Shown: positions 24,929 through 33,678 of the stretch, one piece after another | Position numbering within the stretch: position 1 is the first letter of the stretch | Layout of the letters: every line of letters begins with the position of its first letter | NCBI GenBank assembly: GCA_045636025.1 | Contig: JAZTWP010000001.1 | Span: forward strand, 1 to 64,000 | Reading direction: 5' to 3' | Source: UBA1081 sp045636025 | Lineage (GTDB): Bacteria > Bacillota > Clostridia > Oscillospirales > Acutalibacteraceae | DNA: 64,000 nt | Position numbers and translations under genes: made by a program | Notes under the pieces: generated by a model | Databases searched by the model: none | What the model was told of the DNA's origin: nothing | Seen by the model: only the letters and a program-made list of their open reading frames with translations

Positions 24929-26224
24929 TTATACCAATCTGCCGATACAATAATCATCTGATGCTTCCGTGATATAAACATCTTTTATCTCATTTGTGAG
25001 ATTTTTGGCAGTCAATACTTTTACGGGAGTATAATTTTTTGTGTATCCGCACTGATAAGCGCCTTTCGGAGTTTCAAACAGTACCGAGAATACTTTATCT
25101 GTATTTCGTGTGAAGTTTTGTGCTCTGATTTCTTCGCAAATCTTACCGAGTGCAGCTGCACGTCCTGATTTAATACTGTTGGGAAGCTGTGAATCCATTT
25201 TTGCGGCTTTTGTTCCTTCTCTCACTGAATATGGAAAAACATGAACCTTGTCAAATTCAATATTTTTTACGAACGCCACGGTTGTATTGAATTCATCTTC
25301 TGTTTCACCGGGGAAACCTGTTATTATATCAGTTGTAATCGAAACATCTTCAAAAGTGCTTCTGAGATTTTCAACAAGTTCTTTGTATTCAGCTGCTGTG
25401 TAATGACGGTTCATACGCTTGAGAACAGTGTCACAACCGCTCTGAAGAGAAATGTGAAACTGAGGGCAGAATTTGCCGCATTTTGCAAATACGTCCATCA
25501 TTTCCTTTGTTATGTGATCAGGTTCGAGTGAACCGAGACGTATTCTTTCAATACCGTCTGTTTCTTCAGCCGCTACAACGGCGTCAGCAAGTGTATATCC
25601 TATTTCTTTGCCGTATGCGGAAAGATTTATCCCGACAAACACAACCTCTTTGAAACCACCGGCAGCAAGATTATTCAGTTCATTTTTGATATCCTCAAGT
25701 GACTTTGATCGCGAGCGTCCTCTTGCATATGGAATAGCGCAATATGTACAGAATCTGTTACACCCGTCCTGGATTTTAACAAATGCTCTTGTGTGTCCCT
25801 CGAATTCATTTATAATTCCGCCATTATATGTAATTTCATTTGTATGCTGCTTTATATCAACAATGCAATTCTTTGATTTCTGTTCTCTTAGTCTGTTTAT
25901 ATCTTTAATAATACTTTTGTTATTGTTGTTGCCGAGAATAATATCTGCAAAGTCTGATAATTCTATTGCTTCATCAGGAAAAGCCTGCGGAACACAACCT
26001 GTCAGAATAACAATCGAATCGGGATTTTTTGTTTTGAAATGTCTTACAGCCTGACGTGTTTTTCTGTTACTTTCTGCAGTAACTGTGCATGAATTGACGA
26101 TATATACGTCTGCACTCTGTTTTGAGTCTGTAATTTCATAACCGTTTTGTTTGAGGAGTTCAGCAATTTCCTCTGATTCATACTGATTAACTTTACAACC
26201 AAGTGTAAAAAACGCAGCTTTCAT
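24929..26224 (-). CDS. mtaB: tRNA t6A37 methylthiotransferase MtaB
   Basis: The 431-residue radical-SAM methylthiotransferase begins FFTLGCKVNQYESE, carries further Cys of the N-terminal cluster (VNSCTV; LTGCVPQ), the SAM cluster CNRFCTYCAIPYARGR (~residue 155) and a C-terminal TRAM-like region. It converts t6A37 to ms2t6A37 in ANN-decoding tRNAs. The GCKVNQYE signature separates MtaB from MiaB and RimO. The length is normal. Confidence 0.94.
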   Translation of the reverse strand: MKAAFFTLGCKVNQYESEEIAELLKQNGYEITDSKQSADVYIVNSCTVTAESNRKTRQAVRHFKTKNPDSIVILTGCVPQAFPDEAIELSDFADIILGNNNNKSIIKDINRLREQKSKNCIVDIKQHTNEITYNGGIINEFEGHTRAFVKIQDGCNRFCTYCAIPYARGRSRSKSLEDIKNELNNLAAGGFKEVVFVGINLSAYGKEIGYTLADAVVAAEETDGIERIRLGSLEPDHITKEMMDVFAKCGKFCPQFHISLQSGCDTVLKRMNRHYTAAEYKELVENLRSTFEDVSITTDIITGFPGETEDEFNTTVAFVKNIEFDKVHVFPYSVREGTKAAKMDSQLPNSIKSGRAAALGKICEEIRAQNFTRNTDKVFSVLFETPKGAYQCGYTKNYTPVKVLTAKNLTNEIKDVYITEASDDYCIGRLV

Positions 26225-26337
26225 ATTATCACTTCCATTTTATATTATATATATGTATAAATGAAAAATCAAGCATATAATAATTTGCCGAAGAATATAA
26301 ATTAGCAATATTCGGACAAATCAGAAAGGGGATCAAG

Positions 26338-27552
26338 ATGAAAAAGTTTGTTTGTTATATAATGATGTTAGCCGTTGCTGTTTTTGGAAGTATTGATTGT
26401 TTTGCAGTAAATATGTCTGTTGAAGATGTTGAAATGATAGCATATGAGACGGATTTGTCATCAATATCAGATGCTGCTGTGATAATAGATACAAAACTGA
26501 ATGTCAATGCAAAGGCTGTTGTGCTTATGGAAAAAACAACGGGTAAAGTTTTGTATTCTGAAAATGAGCATGAAAGGCTTTATCCTGCATCAGTAACAAA
26601 AATTATGTCCATACTTCTTGTGTGTGAGGCTATTGAATCAGGTAAAATTAATCTCAGTGATGTTGTTGTATGTTCTGAAAATGCTGCATCAAAAGGCGGA
26701 TCTCAGATCTGGCTTGAGTCAGGTGAATCAATGACTGTAGAGGAATTATTAAAAGCCACCTGCGTTTACAGTGCCAATGATGCGTGTACATTGCTTGGAG
26801 AATACGTTGCAGGCAGTGAAACATCTTTTAATGAATTGATGAATACAAGAGCAGCTGAACTCGGTATGGCTGATACGCATTTTGATAATTGCACAGGTCT
26901 TGATGATACATCTGATACGCATCTTACAAGTGCATATGATGTTGCAGTAATGTCAAAAGCATTGCTGAAATATGAGTTTATAAAAGATTATACAACAATA
27001 TGGATGGATTCATTGCGTGACGGTGAAACTGAGCTTGTAAATACAAATAAACTTGTCAGGAACTATAACGGAATTACAGGTTTGAAAACAGGAACTACGG
27101 AAAAGGCCGGGTGCTGCGTATCCGCAACAGCAGAAAGAGACTCAATGGAACTTATTGCTGTTGTGATGGGTAGTGATAACAGTAAAGATAGATTTGCATC
27201 TGCCGAAACATTGCTGGACTGGGGCTTTGCAAATTATGAAATAATAACTCCCCAACCTGAGGGGGTACCTGAACATGTAAATATCTTTTTAGGTGAAAGT
27301 GATTTGGTTAATCTGAAATACGATGCAATAAAACCGATTCTAATCAATAAAGGTGACTCAGAGCAGCTAAGTTTTGATATAAATATTCTTCAGGAAATTT
27401 ATGCTCCTGTAAAATCAGGTGAAAATGTTGGTCATATAGCCATAAAAATCAATGATGAAGTTGTAGCTGAATATCCGATTACGGTTTCCGAAGATGTTCA
27501 GGCGTTATCATTTTTCGGTGCAATTAGAAAACTTCTTGTTTCGTTTTCTTGA
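26338..27552 (+). CDS. D-alanyl-D-alanine carboxypeptidase (DacF/PBP5-like)
   Basis: The 404-residue penicillin-binding protein has a signal peptide (MKKFVCYIMMLAVAVFG). Its motifs are SxxK in YPASVTKIM (~84), SxN in YSANDAC (~144) and KTG in LKTGTTEKAG (~250), followed by the C-terminal beta domain. It trims the terminal D-Ala of peptidoglycan peptides outside the cell. The protein stops at KLLVSFS without a clear membrane-anchor helix, so anchoring is uncertain. AGAAAGGGG precedes the ATG. DacF is a sporulation carboxypeptidase in Bacillus; a sporulation role here is only suggested. Confidence 0.92.
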   Translation: MKKFVCYIMMLAVAVFGSIDCFAVNMSVEDVEMIAYETDLSSISDAAVIIDTKLNVNAKAVVLMEKTTGKVLYSENEHERLYPASVTKIMSILLVCEAIESGKINLSDVVVCSENAASKGGSQIWLESGESMTVEELLKATCVYSANDACTLLGEYVAGSETSFNELMNTRAAELGMADTHFDNCTGLDDTSDTHLTSAYDVAVMSKALLKYEFIKDYTTIWMDSLRDGETELVNTNKLVRNYNGITGLKTGTTEKAGCCVSATAERDSMELIAVVMGSDNSKDRFASAETLLDWGFANYEIITPQPEGVPEHVNIFLGESDLVNLKYDAIKPILINKGDSEQLSFDINILQEIYAPVKSGENVGHIAIKINDEVVAEYPITVSEDVQALSFFGAIRKLLVSFS

Positions 27553-27600
27553 TTTAATAAATTTTTTATAAAAAAATTGTATAATTAGTTCAAATATCTA

Positions 27601-27629
27601 TTGAAAAATATTTTTGTTCATTGTATAAT
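27601..27629 (+). promoter_or_regulatory. Promoter of pgi
   Basis: TTGAAA (27601-27606), 17-bp spacer, TATAAT (27624-27629), with GGAG before the ATG at 27663. Confidence 0.7.
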
Positions 27630-27662
27630 ATACAAAATATTTGTTTGTTGGAGAGGCGTTAT

Positions 27663-29009
27663 ATGTCAATAAAACTTAATTGTAAGTATCTTGAAAGATT
27701 CGTTACAGATTCAGATATTGCAAATGTTGAATCTGAAATCAAAGATGCTTATGAAAAACTTTATTCACAGAAAGCTTCTGCAGAAGGTAATGATTTCCAC
27801 GGTTGGTTAACTCTTCCTGAAGATTATGATAAAGAAGAGTTCAACAGAATTAAGCTTGCTGCAGAGCGAATCAGAAAAGATTCAGATGTTCTTGTTGTTA
27901 TCGGTATCGGTGGTTCATATCTCGGTGCCAGAGCGGCAATTGAATTCTGTAAATCAAAAAATTATAATGTATTGGTCAAAGATGCACCAAAGATATTTTT
28001 TGTGGGTAACTCATTAAGTCCCACAGAAATTTCAGAAGTGCTTGAAATATGCAAGACTTGTGATTTTTCAGTTAATGTTATTTCAAAGTCAGGCACAACA
28101 ACCGAACCTGCTATTGCATTCAGAATCTTCAAGGCTCTTCTTGTTGAAAAGTACGGCAAAGAAGAAGCTGCAAAGAGAATTTATGCAACAACAGACAAGG
28201 CAAAGGGTACTCTTAAAGAAGTTTCAGACGCAGAAGGCTATGAAACATTTGTTGTACCCGATGATGTTGGTGGCAGATATTCAGTTCTTACAGCTGTTGG
28301 TCTTTTGCCCATAGCTGCAGCAGGAATTGACATTGATGCTATTATGACAGGTGCACGTGATGCAATGGCAGAATACGAAAATGCAGATGTCCTTAACAAT
28401 GTATGTTGCCGTTATGCTGCTATCCGTAACATTCTTCACAGAAACGGAAAGAATGTTGAAATGATGGTAAGCTACGAACCTGATTTCACAATGATGAATG
28501 AATGGTTCAAACAGCTCTTCGGCGAAAGTGAAGGTAAGGACAATAAGGGTATTTTCCCCGCATCAGCAATTTATTCAACTGATCTTCATTCTTTGGGACA
28601 GTATGTTCAGGAAGGCAGAAGAGAACTTTTTGAAACAGTTGTTGTATTCAATAAGGCAAAATGTGATTTTGTAATTGAAGAAGAAACTGTTGATAATGAT
28701 GGTCTTAACTTCCTTGCAGGTAAGACAATGTCTTTTGTTAATACAAAGGCATTTGAAGGTACTGTACTTGCACATACAGACGGTGATGTTCCTAACATTG
28801 TTCTTGAAGTTGAAAAGATGGATGAGTATAATTTAGGTTATCTGATTTATTTCTTTGAAAAAGCTTGTGCTGTTTCAGGATATATGCTTGGCGTAAATCC
28901 TTTCAATCAGCCCGGTGTTGAGAGTTACAAACGCAATATGTTTGCGCTGCTCGGTAAGCCCGGTTATGAAGAAATGGCAGCTCAGCTCGCTGAAAGACTT
29001 AACAGTTAA
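27663..29009 (+). CDS. pgi: Glucose-6-phosphate isomerase
   Basis: The 448-residue enzyme has the SIS-type sugar-phosphate motifs: VIGIGGSYLGARAAIEF (~residue 80), NVISKSGTTTEPAIAF, DVGGRYSVLTAVGLLPIA, and QYVQEGRRELFETVV. It interconverts glucose-6-P and fructose-6-P in glycolysis. The ATG at 27663 with GGAGAGG upstream is preferred over an in-frame ATG at 27621 that falls inside the promoter. A small P-loop gene follows after 31 bp. Confidence 0.96.
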   Translation: MSIKLNCKYLERFVTDSDIANVESEIKDAYEKLYSQKASAEGNDFHGWLTLPEDYDKEEFNRIKLAAERIRKDSDVLVVIGIGGSYLGARAAIEFCKSKNYNVLVKDAPKIFFVGNSLSPTEISEVLEICKTCDFSVNVISKSGTTTEPAIAFRIFKALLVEKYGKEEAAKRIYATTDKAKGTLKEVSDAEGYETFVVPDDVGGRYSVLTAVGLLPIAAAGIDIDAIMTGARDAMAEYENADVLNNVCCRYAAIRNILHRNGKNVEMMVSYEPDFTMMNEWFKQLFGESEGKDNKGIFPASAIYSTDLHSLGQYVQEGRRELFETVVVFNKAKCDFVIEEETVDNDGLNFLAGKTMSFVNTKAFEGTVLAHTDGDVPNIVLEVEKMDEYNLGYLIYFFEKACAVSGYMLGVNPFNQPGVESYKRNMFALLGKPGYEEMAAQLAERLNS

Positions 29010-29040
29010 CCGTTATTATAAATGTAAAGGAGAAAAAATT

Positions 29041-29457
29041 ATGATTACATTACTTACCGGTACAAAAGGCAGCGGAAAAACAAAGAAGCTCATCGCTCTT
29101 ATCGATGAGGCAGCTAAGGCTTCAGCAGGTCACGTTATCTGTGTTGAGCAGAAAGACGCTCTCAGATACGATGTTAAGCCCAGCGTAAGACTTGTTTCTA
29201 CAGATTATTATGATGTAAAAGGCTTTGATGCATTTTACGGTCTTCTCGCAGGTCTTTGCGCAGGTGATCACGATATAACAGACATTCTTGTTGATGCAAC
29301 TCTCCGTATCGGCTCAAGAGATATGGACGAACTCGCAGCATTCCTTGCAAAGGTTAACAAGCTTTCAGCTGAAGCTGAAGCTAAGTTTACTTTTACAGTT
29401 TCAACAGAAACAGAAAATATTCCTGCTTCTGCTCTTGATTTTTGCGAGCTTAAGTAA
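29041..29457 (+). CDS. Small P-loop NTPase-like protein, function unknown
   Basis: The 138-residue protein begins with a beta strand and Walker A loop (LLTGTKGSGKTKK), and has a possible Walker B (DILVDAT, ~residue 84). No other domain is recognised and it is shorter than most P-loop ATPases. AAAGGAG precedes the ATG. Codon use is strongly biased to C-ending codons, like dnaK and pgi, suggesting high expression. It is probably cotranscribed with pgi. A longer in-frame ORF beginning inside pgi is not believed. Confidence 0.75.
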   Translation: MITLLTGTKGSGKTKKLIALIDEAAKASAGHVICVEQKDALRYDVKPSVRLVSTDYYDVKGFDAFYGLLAGLCAGDHDITDILVDATLRIGSRDMDELAAFLAKVNKLSAEAEAKFTFTVSTETENIPASALDFCELK

Positions 29458-29541
29458 TTAAAAACGGCATAAATTCCTGCCGTATTGAAATTTTCATAAA
29501 AAATGGGCGGAAATTTAGTATAATATTTTACTGAAAATATA

Positions 29542-29570
29542 TTGACAAAATATGTTTTTGAATATATAAT
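29542..29570 (+). promoter_or_regulatory. Promoter of yceD-rpmF
   Basis: TTGACA (29542-29547), 17-bp spacer, TATAAT (29565-29570), an exact consensus. Confidence 0.8.
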
Positions 29571-29602
29571 ATTATCCGTTCGTATTATGGAGGGCTTTGC
29601 AG

Positions 29603-30085
29603 ATGAAAATTGAACTGCGCCGTTTTTTTGAGAATGATAATATCCGTCAGGATTTTTCTTATTCTTTCAATGCTGAAGACGATCTGATATCATCCGATGT
29701 TACAGTTGAAGGTTATGTAAAAGTCGCAACAGGTATTGTTTCATTGTCAGCTGAGGCGGTATTTGCTGTTTCGACGCAGTGTGCAAAGTGCGCTAAAGAT
29801 GTCAACAAAAAGCTTAAAGTTTCTGTCAGACATTTTCTTATCGACAAACTCAATAATGAGGATAATGATGAATATATCGTTGTAGAGGATATGGTTCTCA
29901 ATCTTGATGAGCTTATTCTTGAAGATATATATCTTTCATTACCCACAATATTTGTCTGTAAGAATGATTGTAAAGGATTATGTTCCATTTGCGGAGCAGA
30001 TCTTAACGACGGGCCTTGTAATTGCAAGAAACCTGTAGATCCTCGTCTGGCTGTACTTCAGTCTTTATTGGATGACGAAGAATGA
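29603..30085 (+). CDS. YceD/DUF177 family protein
   Basis: The 160-residue protein has the DUF177 layout: an N-terminal beta region, CAKCAKDV (~residue 55), then CKGLCSICGADLNDGPCNCKK before a C-terminal DPRLAVLQSLL. The four Cys near the end look like a zinc knuckle. In plants and Escherichia coli this family is needed for 23S rRNA accumulation. It is directly upstream of rpmF, the conserved arrangement. The ATG at 29603 has GGAGGG upstream. Confidence 0.9.
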   Translation: MKIELRRFFENDNIRQDFSYSFNAEDDLISSDVTVEGYVKVATGIVSLSAEAVFAVSTQCAKCAKDVNKKLKVSVRHFLIDKLNNEDNDEYIVVEDMVLNLDELILEDIYLSLPTIFVCKNDCKGLCSICGADLNDGPCNCKKPVDPRLAVLQSLLDDEE

Positions 30086-30112
30086 TGTGTATATTATTAG
30101 GAGGTTTTCGAT

Positions 30113-30295
30113 ATGGCAGTACCTGCAAGAAGAGTATCCAGTACAAGAAGAGATAAAAGACGTTCAAACGTATGGAAGATGGAAGCTCCCTCTCTTCAGA
30201 AGTGTCCTCAGTGTGGCGAATTCAAGAAGACACACAGAGTTTGTGATAACTGCGGTTATTACAATGGCAGACAGGTTATCAGCGTAGAGGACTGA
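30113..30295 (+). CDS. rpmF: Ribosomal protein bL32
   Basis: The 60-residue protein starts MAVPARRVSSTRRDKRRS and has a CPQCGEFK...CDNCGYYNGR zinc ribbon, both diagnostic of L32. AGGAGG lies upstream. It is cotranscribed with yceD and followed by a terminator. Confidence 0.97.
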   Translation: MAVPARRVSSTRRDKRRSNVWKMEAPSLQKCPQCGEFKKTHRVCDNCGYYNGRQVISVED

Positions 30296-30322
30296 TTTCC
30301 TTTACTTTCTTGACATTAAAGG

Positions 30323-30355
30323 AAGGCGGAGAGGATTATCTTTTCCGCCTTTTTA
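30323..30355 (+). terminator. Terminator after rpmF
   Basis: AAGGCGGA pairs with TCCGCCTT, followed by a T-tract. Confidence 0.8.
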
Positions 30356-30382
30356 GTGTTGTTTGCATAGGAGGGTTAAGTC

Positions 30383-31684
30383 TTGGCTGTTAAGATTCAG
30401 AAAGTTAATCCGGATTCACTCTGTGGTAAAAAAGGAATTACCGCGGGGTATGTTTTGTTGTCTGTAAACGGTCACGACATTAACGATGTGCTTGATTACA
30501 GATTTTATGCAAATTCAAAGAGGATAAATATCTCGTTTCAGTCTCCCGACGGTGAAATTGTAACTCATCGTCTGAAAAACGAGCTCAATCCTGAAGCTTT
30601 AGGATTGGAATTTGAAACATATCTTATGGACAAACACCATTCATGCAAAAATAAATGTATTTTTTGTTTCATTGACCAGATGCCGCACGGAATGCGTAAA
30701 AGTCTTTATTTTAAGGATGATGATTCACGTCTTTCATTTTTATTCGGCAATTATGTTACACTCACAAATATGAGTGAAGCTGATATTGACAGAATTATTG
30801 AAATGCACATTTCTCCTGTTAATATTTCGGTTCACACAATGAATCCCGAACTTAGAGTTCAGATGATGAAAAATCCTAATTCCGGCAAAGTTTTATCCTA
30901 TATTTATAAACTTGCCGATGCCGGTATAGAAATCAATGCACAGCTTGTACTTTGTCCCGGTTACAATGATGGAAATGAGCTGCTTTTTTCGCTGACTGAA
31001 CTCGCAAAAATAGGAAAGTCAATAATTTCCGTTGCTGCTGTTCCTGTAGGTCTGACAAAACACAGAGACGGTCTTTGTGAACTAAAAGGATATGATAAAA
31101 ACAGTGCTTCTGAAGTTATTGATATGATTGATAAATTCAATTTCTCTCATTATGATGAATTTGGCAGAAACTTCTGTTATGCGGCTGATGAATTCTATCT
31201 CAAAGCTGAGAGAAGAATTCCCGATTATGAATATTATGACGATTTCAGACAGCTTGACAATGGTGTCGGACTGTGGCGCGACACAGAAGCTCTGTTTATA
31301 GATGCTCTGAGTGAAATTAACACTAGTTCTGACGAGAAAGTAGCTCTTATTACTGGTGTTGCAGCATCACCTCTGATGAAAGATCTTGCTGATGCTTTTA
31401 AGAAGAAATTTTATTCAAAAATAATTGATGTATTCACTATTGTTAATGACTTTTTCGGTCATTCCGTAACTGTTGCAGGTCTTGTAACTGCGACAGATAT
31501 AATTAGTCAGGTCAAGGATTTGTCTGCATACGATAAAGCCCTTATTCCTGATGTCATGCTTAAAGGTCATGATGAACTAATCTTTCTTGATGATATTTCT
31601 CTCGAAGAATTGTCAGAAAAACTAAATGTGAAAATTATTCCGGTGTCTGACTCCGGTGCAGACCTGTTATATAAAATGATGTAA
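30383..31684 (+). CDS. DUF512 radical SAM protein with N-terminal PDZ-like domain
   Basis: The 433-residue protein has a PDZ-like N-terminus (GKKGITAGYVLLSVNGHDINDVLDY), a radical-SAM cluster motif CKNKCIFCFIDQMP (~residues 88-101, CX3CX2C) and the C-terminal DUF512 domain with GRNFCYAADEFYL. This architecture is conserved in Clostridia and Cyanobacteria; the reaction is unknown. Translation starts at a TTG (30383) with GGAGGG upstream. It sits just before der, a frequent pairing. Confidence 0.9.
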   Translation: MAVKIQKVNPDSLCGKKGITAGYVLLSVNGHDINDVLDYRFYANSKRINISFQSPDGEIVTHRLKNELNPEALGLEFETYLMDKHHSCKNKCIFCFIDQMPHGMRKSLYFKDDDSRLSFLFGNYVTLTNMSEADIDRIIEMHISPVNISVHTMNPELRVQMMKNPNSGKVLSYIYKLADAGIEINAQLVLCPGYNDGNELLFSLTELAKIGKSIISVAAVPVGLTKHRDGLCELKGYDKNSASEVIDMIDKFNFSHYDEFGRNFCYAADEFYLKAERRIPDYEYYDDFRQLDNGVGLWRDTEALFIDALSEINTSSDEKVALITGVAASPLMKDLADAFKKKFYSKIIDVFTIVNDFFGHSVTVAGLVTATDIISQVKDLSAYDKALIPDVMLKGHDELIFLDDISLEELSEKLNVKIIPVSDSGADLLYKMM

Positions 31685-31705
31685 AAAAATAGGGGAGTGT
31701 GAAAA

Positions 31706-33034
31706 ATGAGTAAACCGATAGTTGCAGTTGTAGGCAGACCTAATGTTGGTAAATCTACACTTTTCAATAAACTGTGCGGAAAACGACTTTCAATTGTTGA
31801 TGATACTCCGGGTGTTACCCGTGACCGTATTTTCGGTGATTGCGAATGGCTTAATAAAAGCTTTCTGCTTGTTGATACGGGCGGTATTGAGCCTCATTCA
31901 GATGATATTATTCTCTCTCAGATGAGAAGACAGGCTCAGATTGCTATTGACAGTGCAGATGTTATTATTTTTGTTACAGATCTTAAAACAGGTGTTGTTG
32001 CTACAGACGAGGAAGTTGCAACTATGCTTCTCAAGAGCGGTAAACCTATTGTTCTTGCAGTTAATAAGTGTGATACTGTTGGTGCTCCTCCCGTTGAACT
32101 TTATGAATTTTATAATCTTGGTCTTGGTGATCCTATTCCTGTTTCTGCAGCTCACGGTCACGGAACAGGTGATCTGCTTGATGAAGTTTATAAGTATATT
32201 GGTGATGTAGCAGAAGAAACTGAAGAAGATGACAGAATCAAGGTTGCTATTATAGGCAAACCCAATGTAGGCAAATCTTCTCTTGTAAATGCGATCTGCG
32301 GTGAAGAACGTGTTATCGTTTCAAATATTGCAGGTACAACACGTGATGCAACAGATACTGAAGTTGAAAATGAACACGGAAAATTCCTTCTTATTGATAC
32401 TGCAGGTCTCCGCAGAAAATCAAAAGTTGATGATACTATCGAAAAATACTCTGTTATGAGAGCTGTTATGGCTGTGCAGAGAGCAGAAGTATGTGTTATT
32501 ATGATCGACGGTACAGTCGGTTTTACAGAACAGGATTCAAAGGTTGCTGGTATTGCACACGAAGAAGGCAAGGCTTGTATTATTGTAGTTAATAAATGGG
32601 ATGCTGTTGAAAAAGACGGCAAGACTATGGATGCATACCGTAAAAAGCTTATGAATGACTTTTCATTTATGTCTTATGCTCCTATTATCTTTATTTCAGC
32701 AAAGACAGGTCTTCGTATCAACAGACTTTTTGAACTTATCAAGTTCGTTGATACACAGAATGCTATGAGAATCAGAACTGGTCGTCTTAATGAAGTTCTT
32801 GCTGATGCTCAGACACGTGTTCAGCCCCCCACAGATAAGGGTAAGAGACTCAAGATTTATTATATGACTCAGCCTTCAACAAGACCGCCAACATTTGTTT
32901 GTTTTGTAAATAACAGAGAACTTTTCCATTACAGCTATCAGCGTTATATTGACAATCAGATAAGAGAAGTTTTCGGTCTTGAAGGTACTCCTACAAGATA
33001 TATCGTTCGTGAACGCGGCGAAGACAAAGATTAA
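31706..33034 (+). CDS. der: Ribosome biogenesis GTPase Der (EngA)
   Basis: The 442-residue protein has two tandem GTPase domains. The first has GRPNVGKSTLFN, DTPGVTRDR, DTGG and NKCD; the second has GKPNVGKSSLVN, GTTRDATD, DTAGLRRKS and NKWD. A C-terminal KH-like domain ends near GTPTRYIVRERGED. Der is needed for 50S subunit maturation. GGGGAG lies upstream and it follows the DUF512 gene by 21 bp. Confidence 0.97.
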   Translation: MSKPIVAVVGRPNVGKSTLFNKLCGKRLSIVDDTPGVTRDRIFGDCEWLNKSFLLVDTGGIEPHSDDIILSQMRRQAQIAIDSADVIIFVTDLKTGVVATDEEVATMLLKSGKPIVLAVNKCDTVGAPPVELYEFYNLGLGDPIPVSAAHGHGTGDLLDEVYKYIGDVAEETEEDDRIKVAIIGKPNVGKSSLVNAICGEERVIVSNIAGTTRDATDTEVENEHGKFLLIDTAGLRRKSKVDDTIEKYSVMRAVMAVQRAEVCVIMIDGTVGFTEQDSKVAGIAHEEGKACIIVVNKWDAVEKDGKTMDAYRKKLMNDFSFMSYAPIIFISAKTGLRINRLFELIKFVDTQNAMRIRTGRLNEVLADAQTRVQPPTDKGKRLKIYYMTQPSTRPPTFVCFVNNRELFHYSYQRYIDNQIREVFGLEGTPTRYIVRERGEDKD

Positions 33035-33057
33035 TTTTTTATAGGCAGGTGGACAAA

Positions 33058-33114
33058 ATGATGATGAATCGTAATTCTATGAATAGGAGATTTGTTTTGT
33101 CCTTCTGTGCTTGA
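33058..33114 (+). CDS. Short upstream ORF (18 aa), candidate leader peptide
   Basis: AGGTGG lies 5 bases before three successive ATG codons. The ORF encodes MMMNRNSMNRRFVLSFCA and stops at 33112-33114. Its AGG-AGA Arg pair (33085-33090) is part of a GGAGAT sequence repeated in the downstream terminator arm. I infer a translated leader that controls readthrough into the downstream gene; no homologue is known to me. Confidence 0.5.
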   Translation: MMMNRNSMNRRFVLSFCA

Positions 33115-33140
33115 TATAAGATATCTTTCAGAACTAACAG

Positions 33141-33173
33141 GCATCTCCGAATTAAAGGAGATGTCTTTTTTTC
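33141..33173 (+). terminator. Attenuator-like terminator before the FlaR-like gene
   Basis: GCATCTCC (33141-33148) pairs with GGAGATGT (33157-33164), followed by CTTTTTTT. ATCTCC can instead pair with GGAGAT inside the short upstream ORF (33086-33091), giving a mutually exclusive structure. Confidence 0.7.
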
Positions 33174-33189
33174 TTAAGAAGGCGATTTA

Positions 33190-33669
33190 ATGAAAAAAGT
33201 TATTATAATCGGCTGTCCCGGCTGCGGAAAAAGTACATTTGCAAGAAAATTGGCTGAAAAGACATGTCTGCCTCTATATTATCTTGATATGTTGTATTGG
33301 AATGCAGATAAAACAACTGTTTCAAAGGAAATATTTCGTCAGAGGCTCTCTGATGTCTTGCAGACGGACAAATGGATAATAGACGGAAATTACGGCTCGA
33401 CTATAGAAATGAGAATGTCAGCCTGTGATACAGTATTTTTCCTTGATTTTGATGTTGACACCTGTCTTCAAGGAATAAAAGAACGACAAGGAAAACTGAG
33501 ACCTGATATGCCGTGGATTGAAACGGAAGACGATGTGGAGTTTATTGAATTTATAAGAAATTATACCACACAAAGCAGACCGAAAGTTATTGAACTGCTT
33601 AAAAAATACAAGGATAAAAATATAATCATTTTCAATAACAGAGATGAAGCAGAAGATTATATAAAATAA
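33190..33669 (+). CDS. FlaR/adenylate-kinase-like P-loop protein
   Basis: The 159-residue protein has Walker A GCPGCGKSTFA at residue 8, LYYLDMLYWNAD, WIIDGNYGSTIEMRM (~65) and FFLDFDVDTCL. This pattern is that of small nucleoside/nucleotide-kinase-like ATPases usually labelled 'topology modulation protein' (FlaR). The substrate is unknown. GAAGGCGA precedes the ATG. It sits behind the leader ORF and attenuator and is followed after 9 bp by the metalloprotease-GNAT gene. Confidence 0.8.
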   Translation: MKKVIIIGCPGCGKSTFARKLAEKTCLPLYYLDMLYWNADKTTVSKEIFRQRLSDVLQTDKWIIDGNYGSTIEMRMSACDTVFFLDFDVDTCLQGIKERQGKLRPDMPWIETEDDVEFIEFIRNYTTQSRPKVIELLKKYKDKNIIIFNNRDEAEDYIK

Positions 33670-33678
33670 TGTGATGTT

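Noticed and set aside
28915..29040. N-terminal extension of the P-loop protein into pgi
   Set aside because: It overlaps the pgi 3' end and reads as pgi in another frame; ATG 29041 has AAAGGAG.
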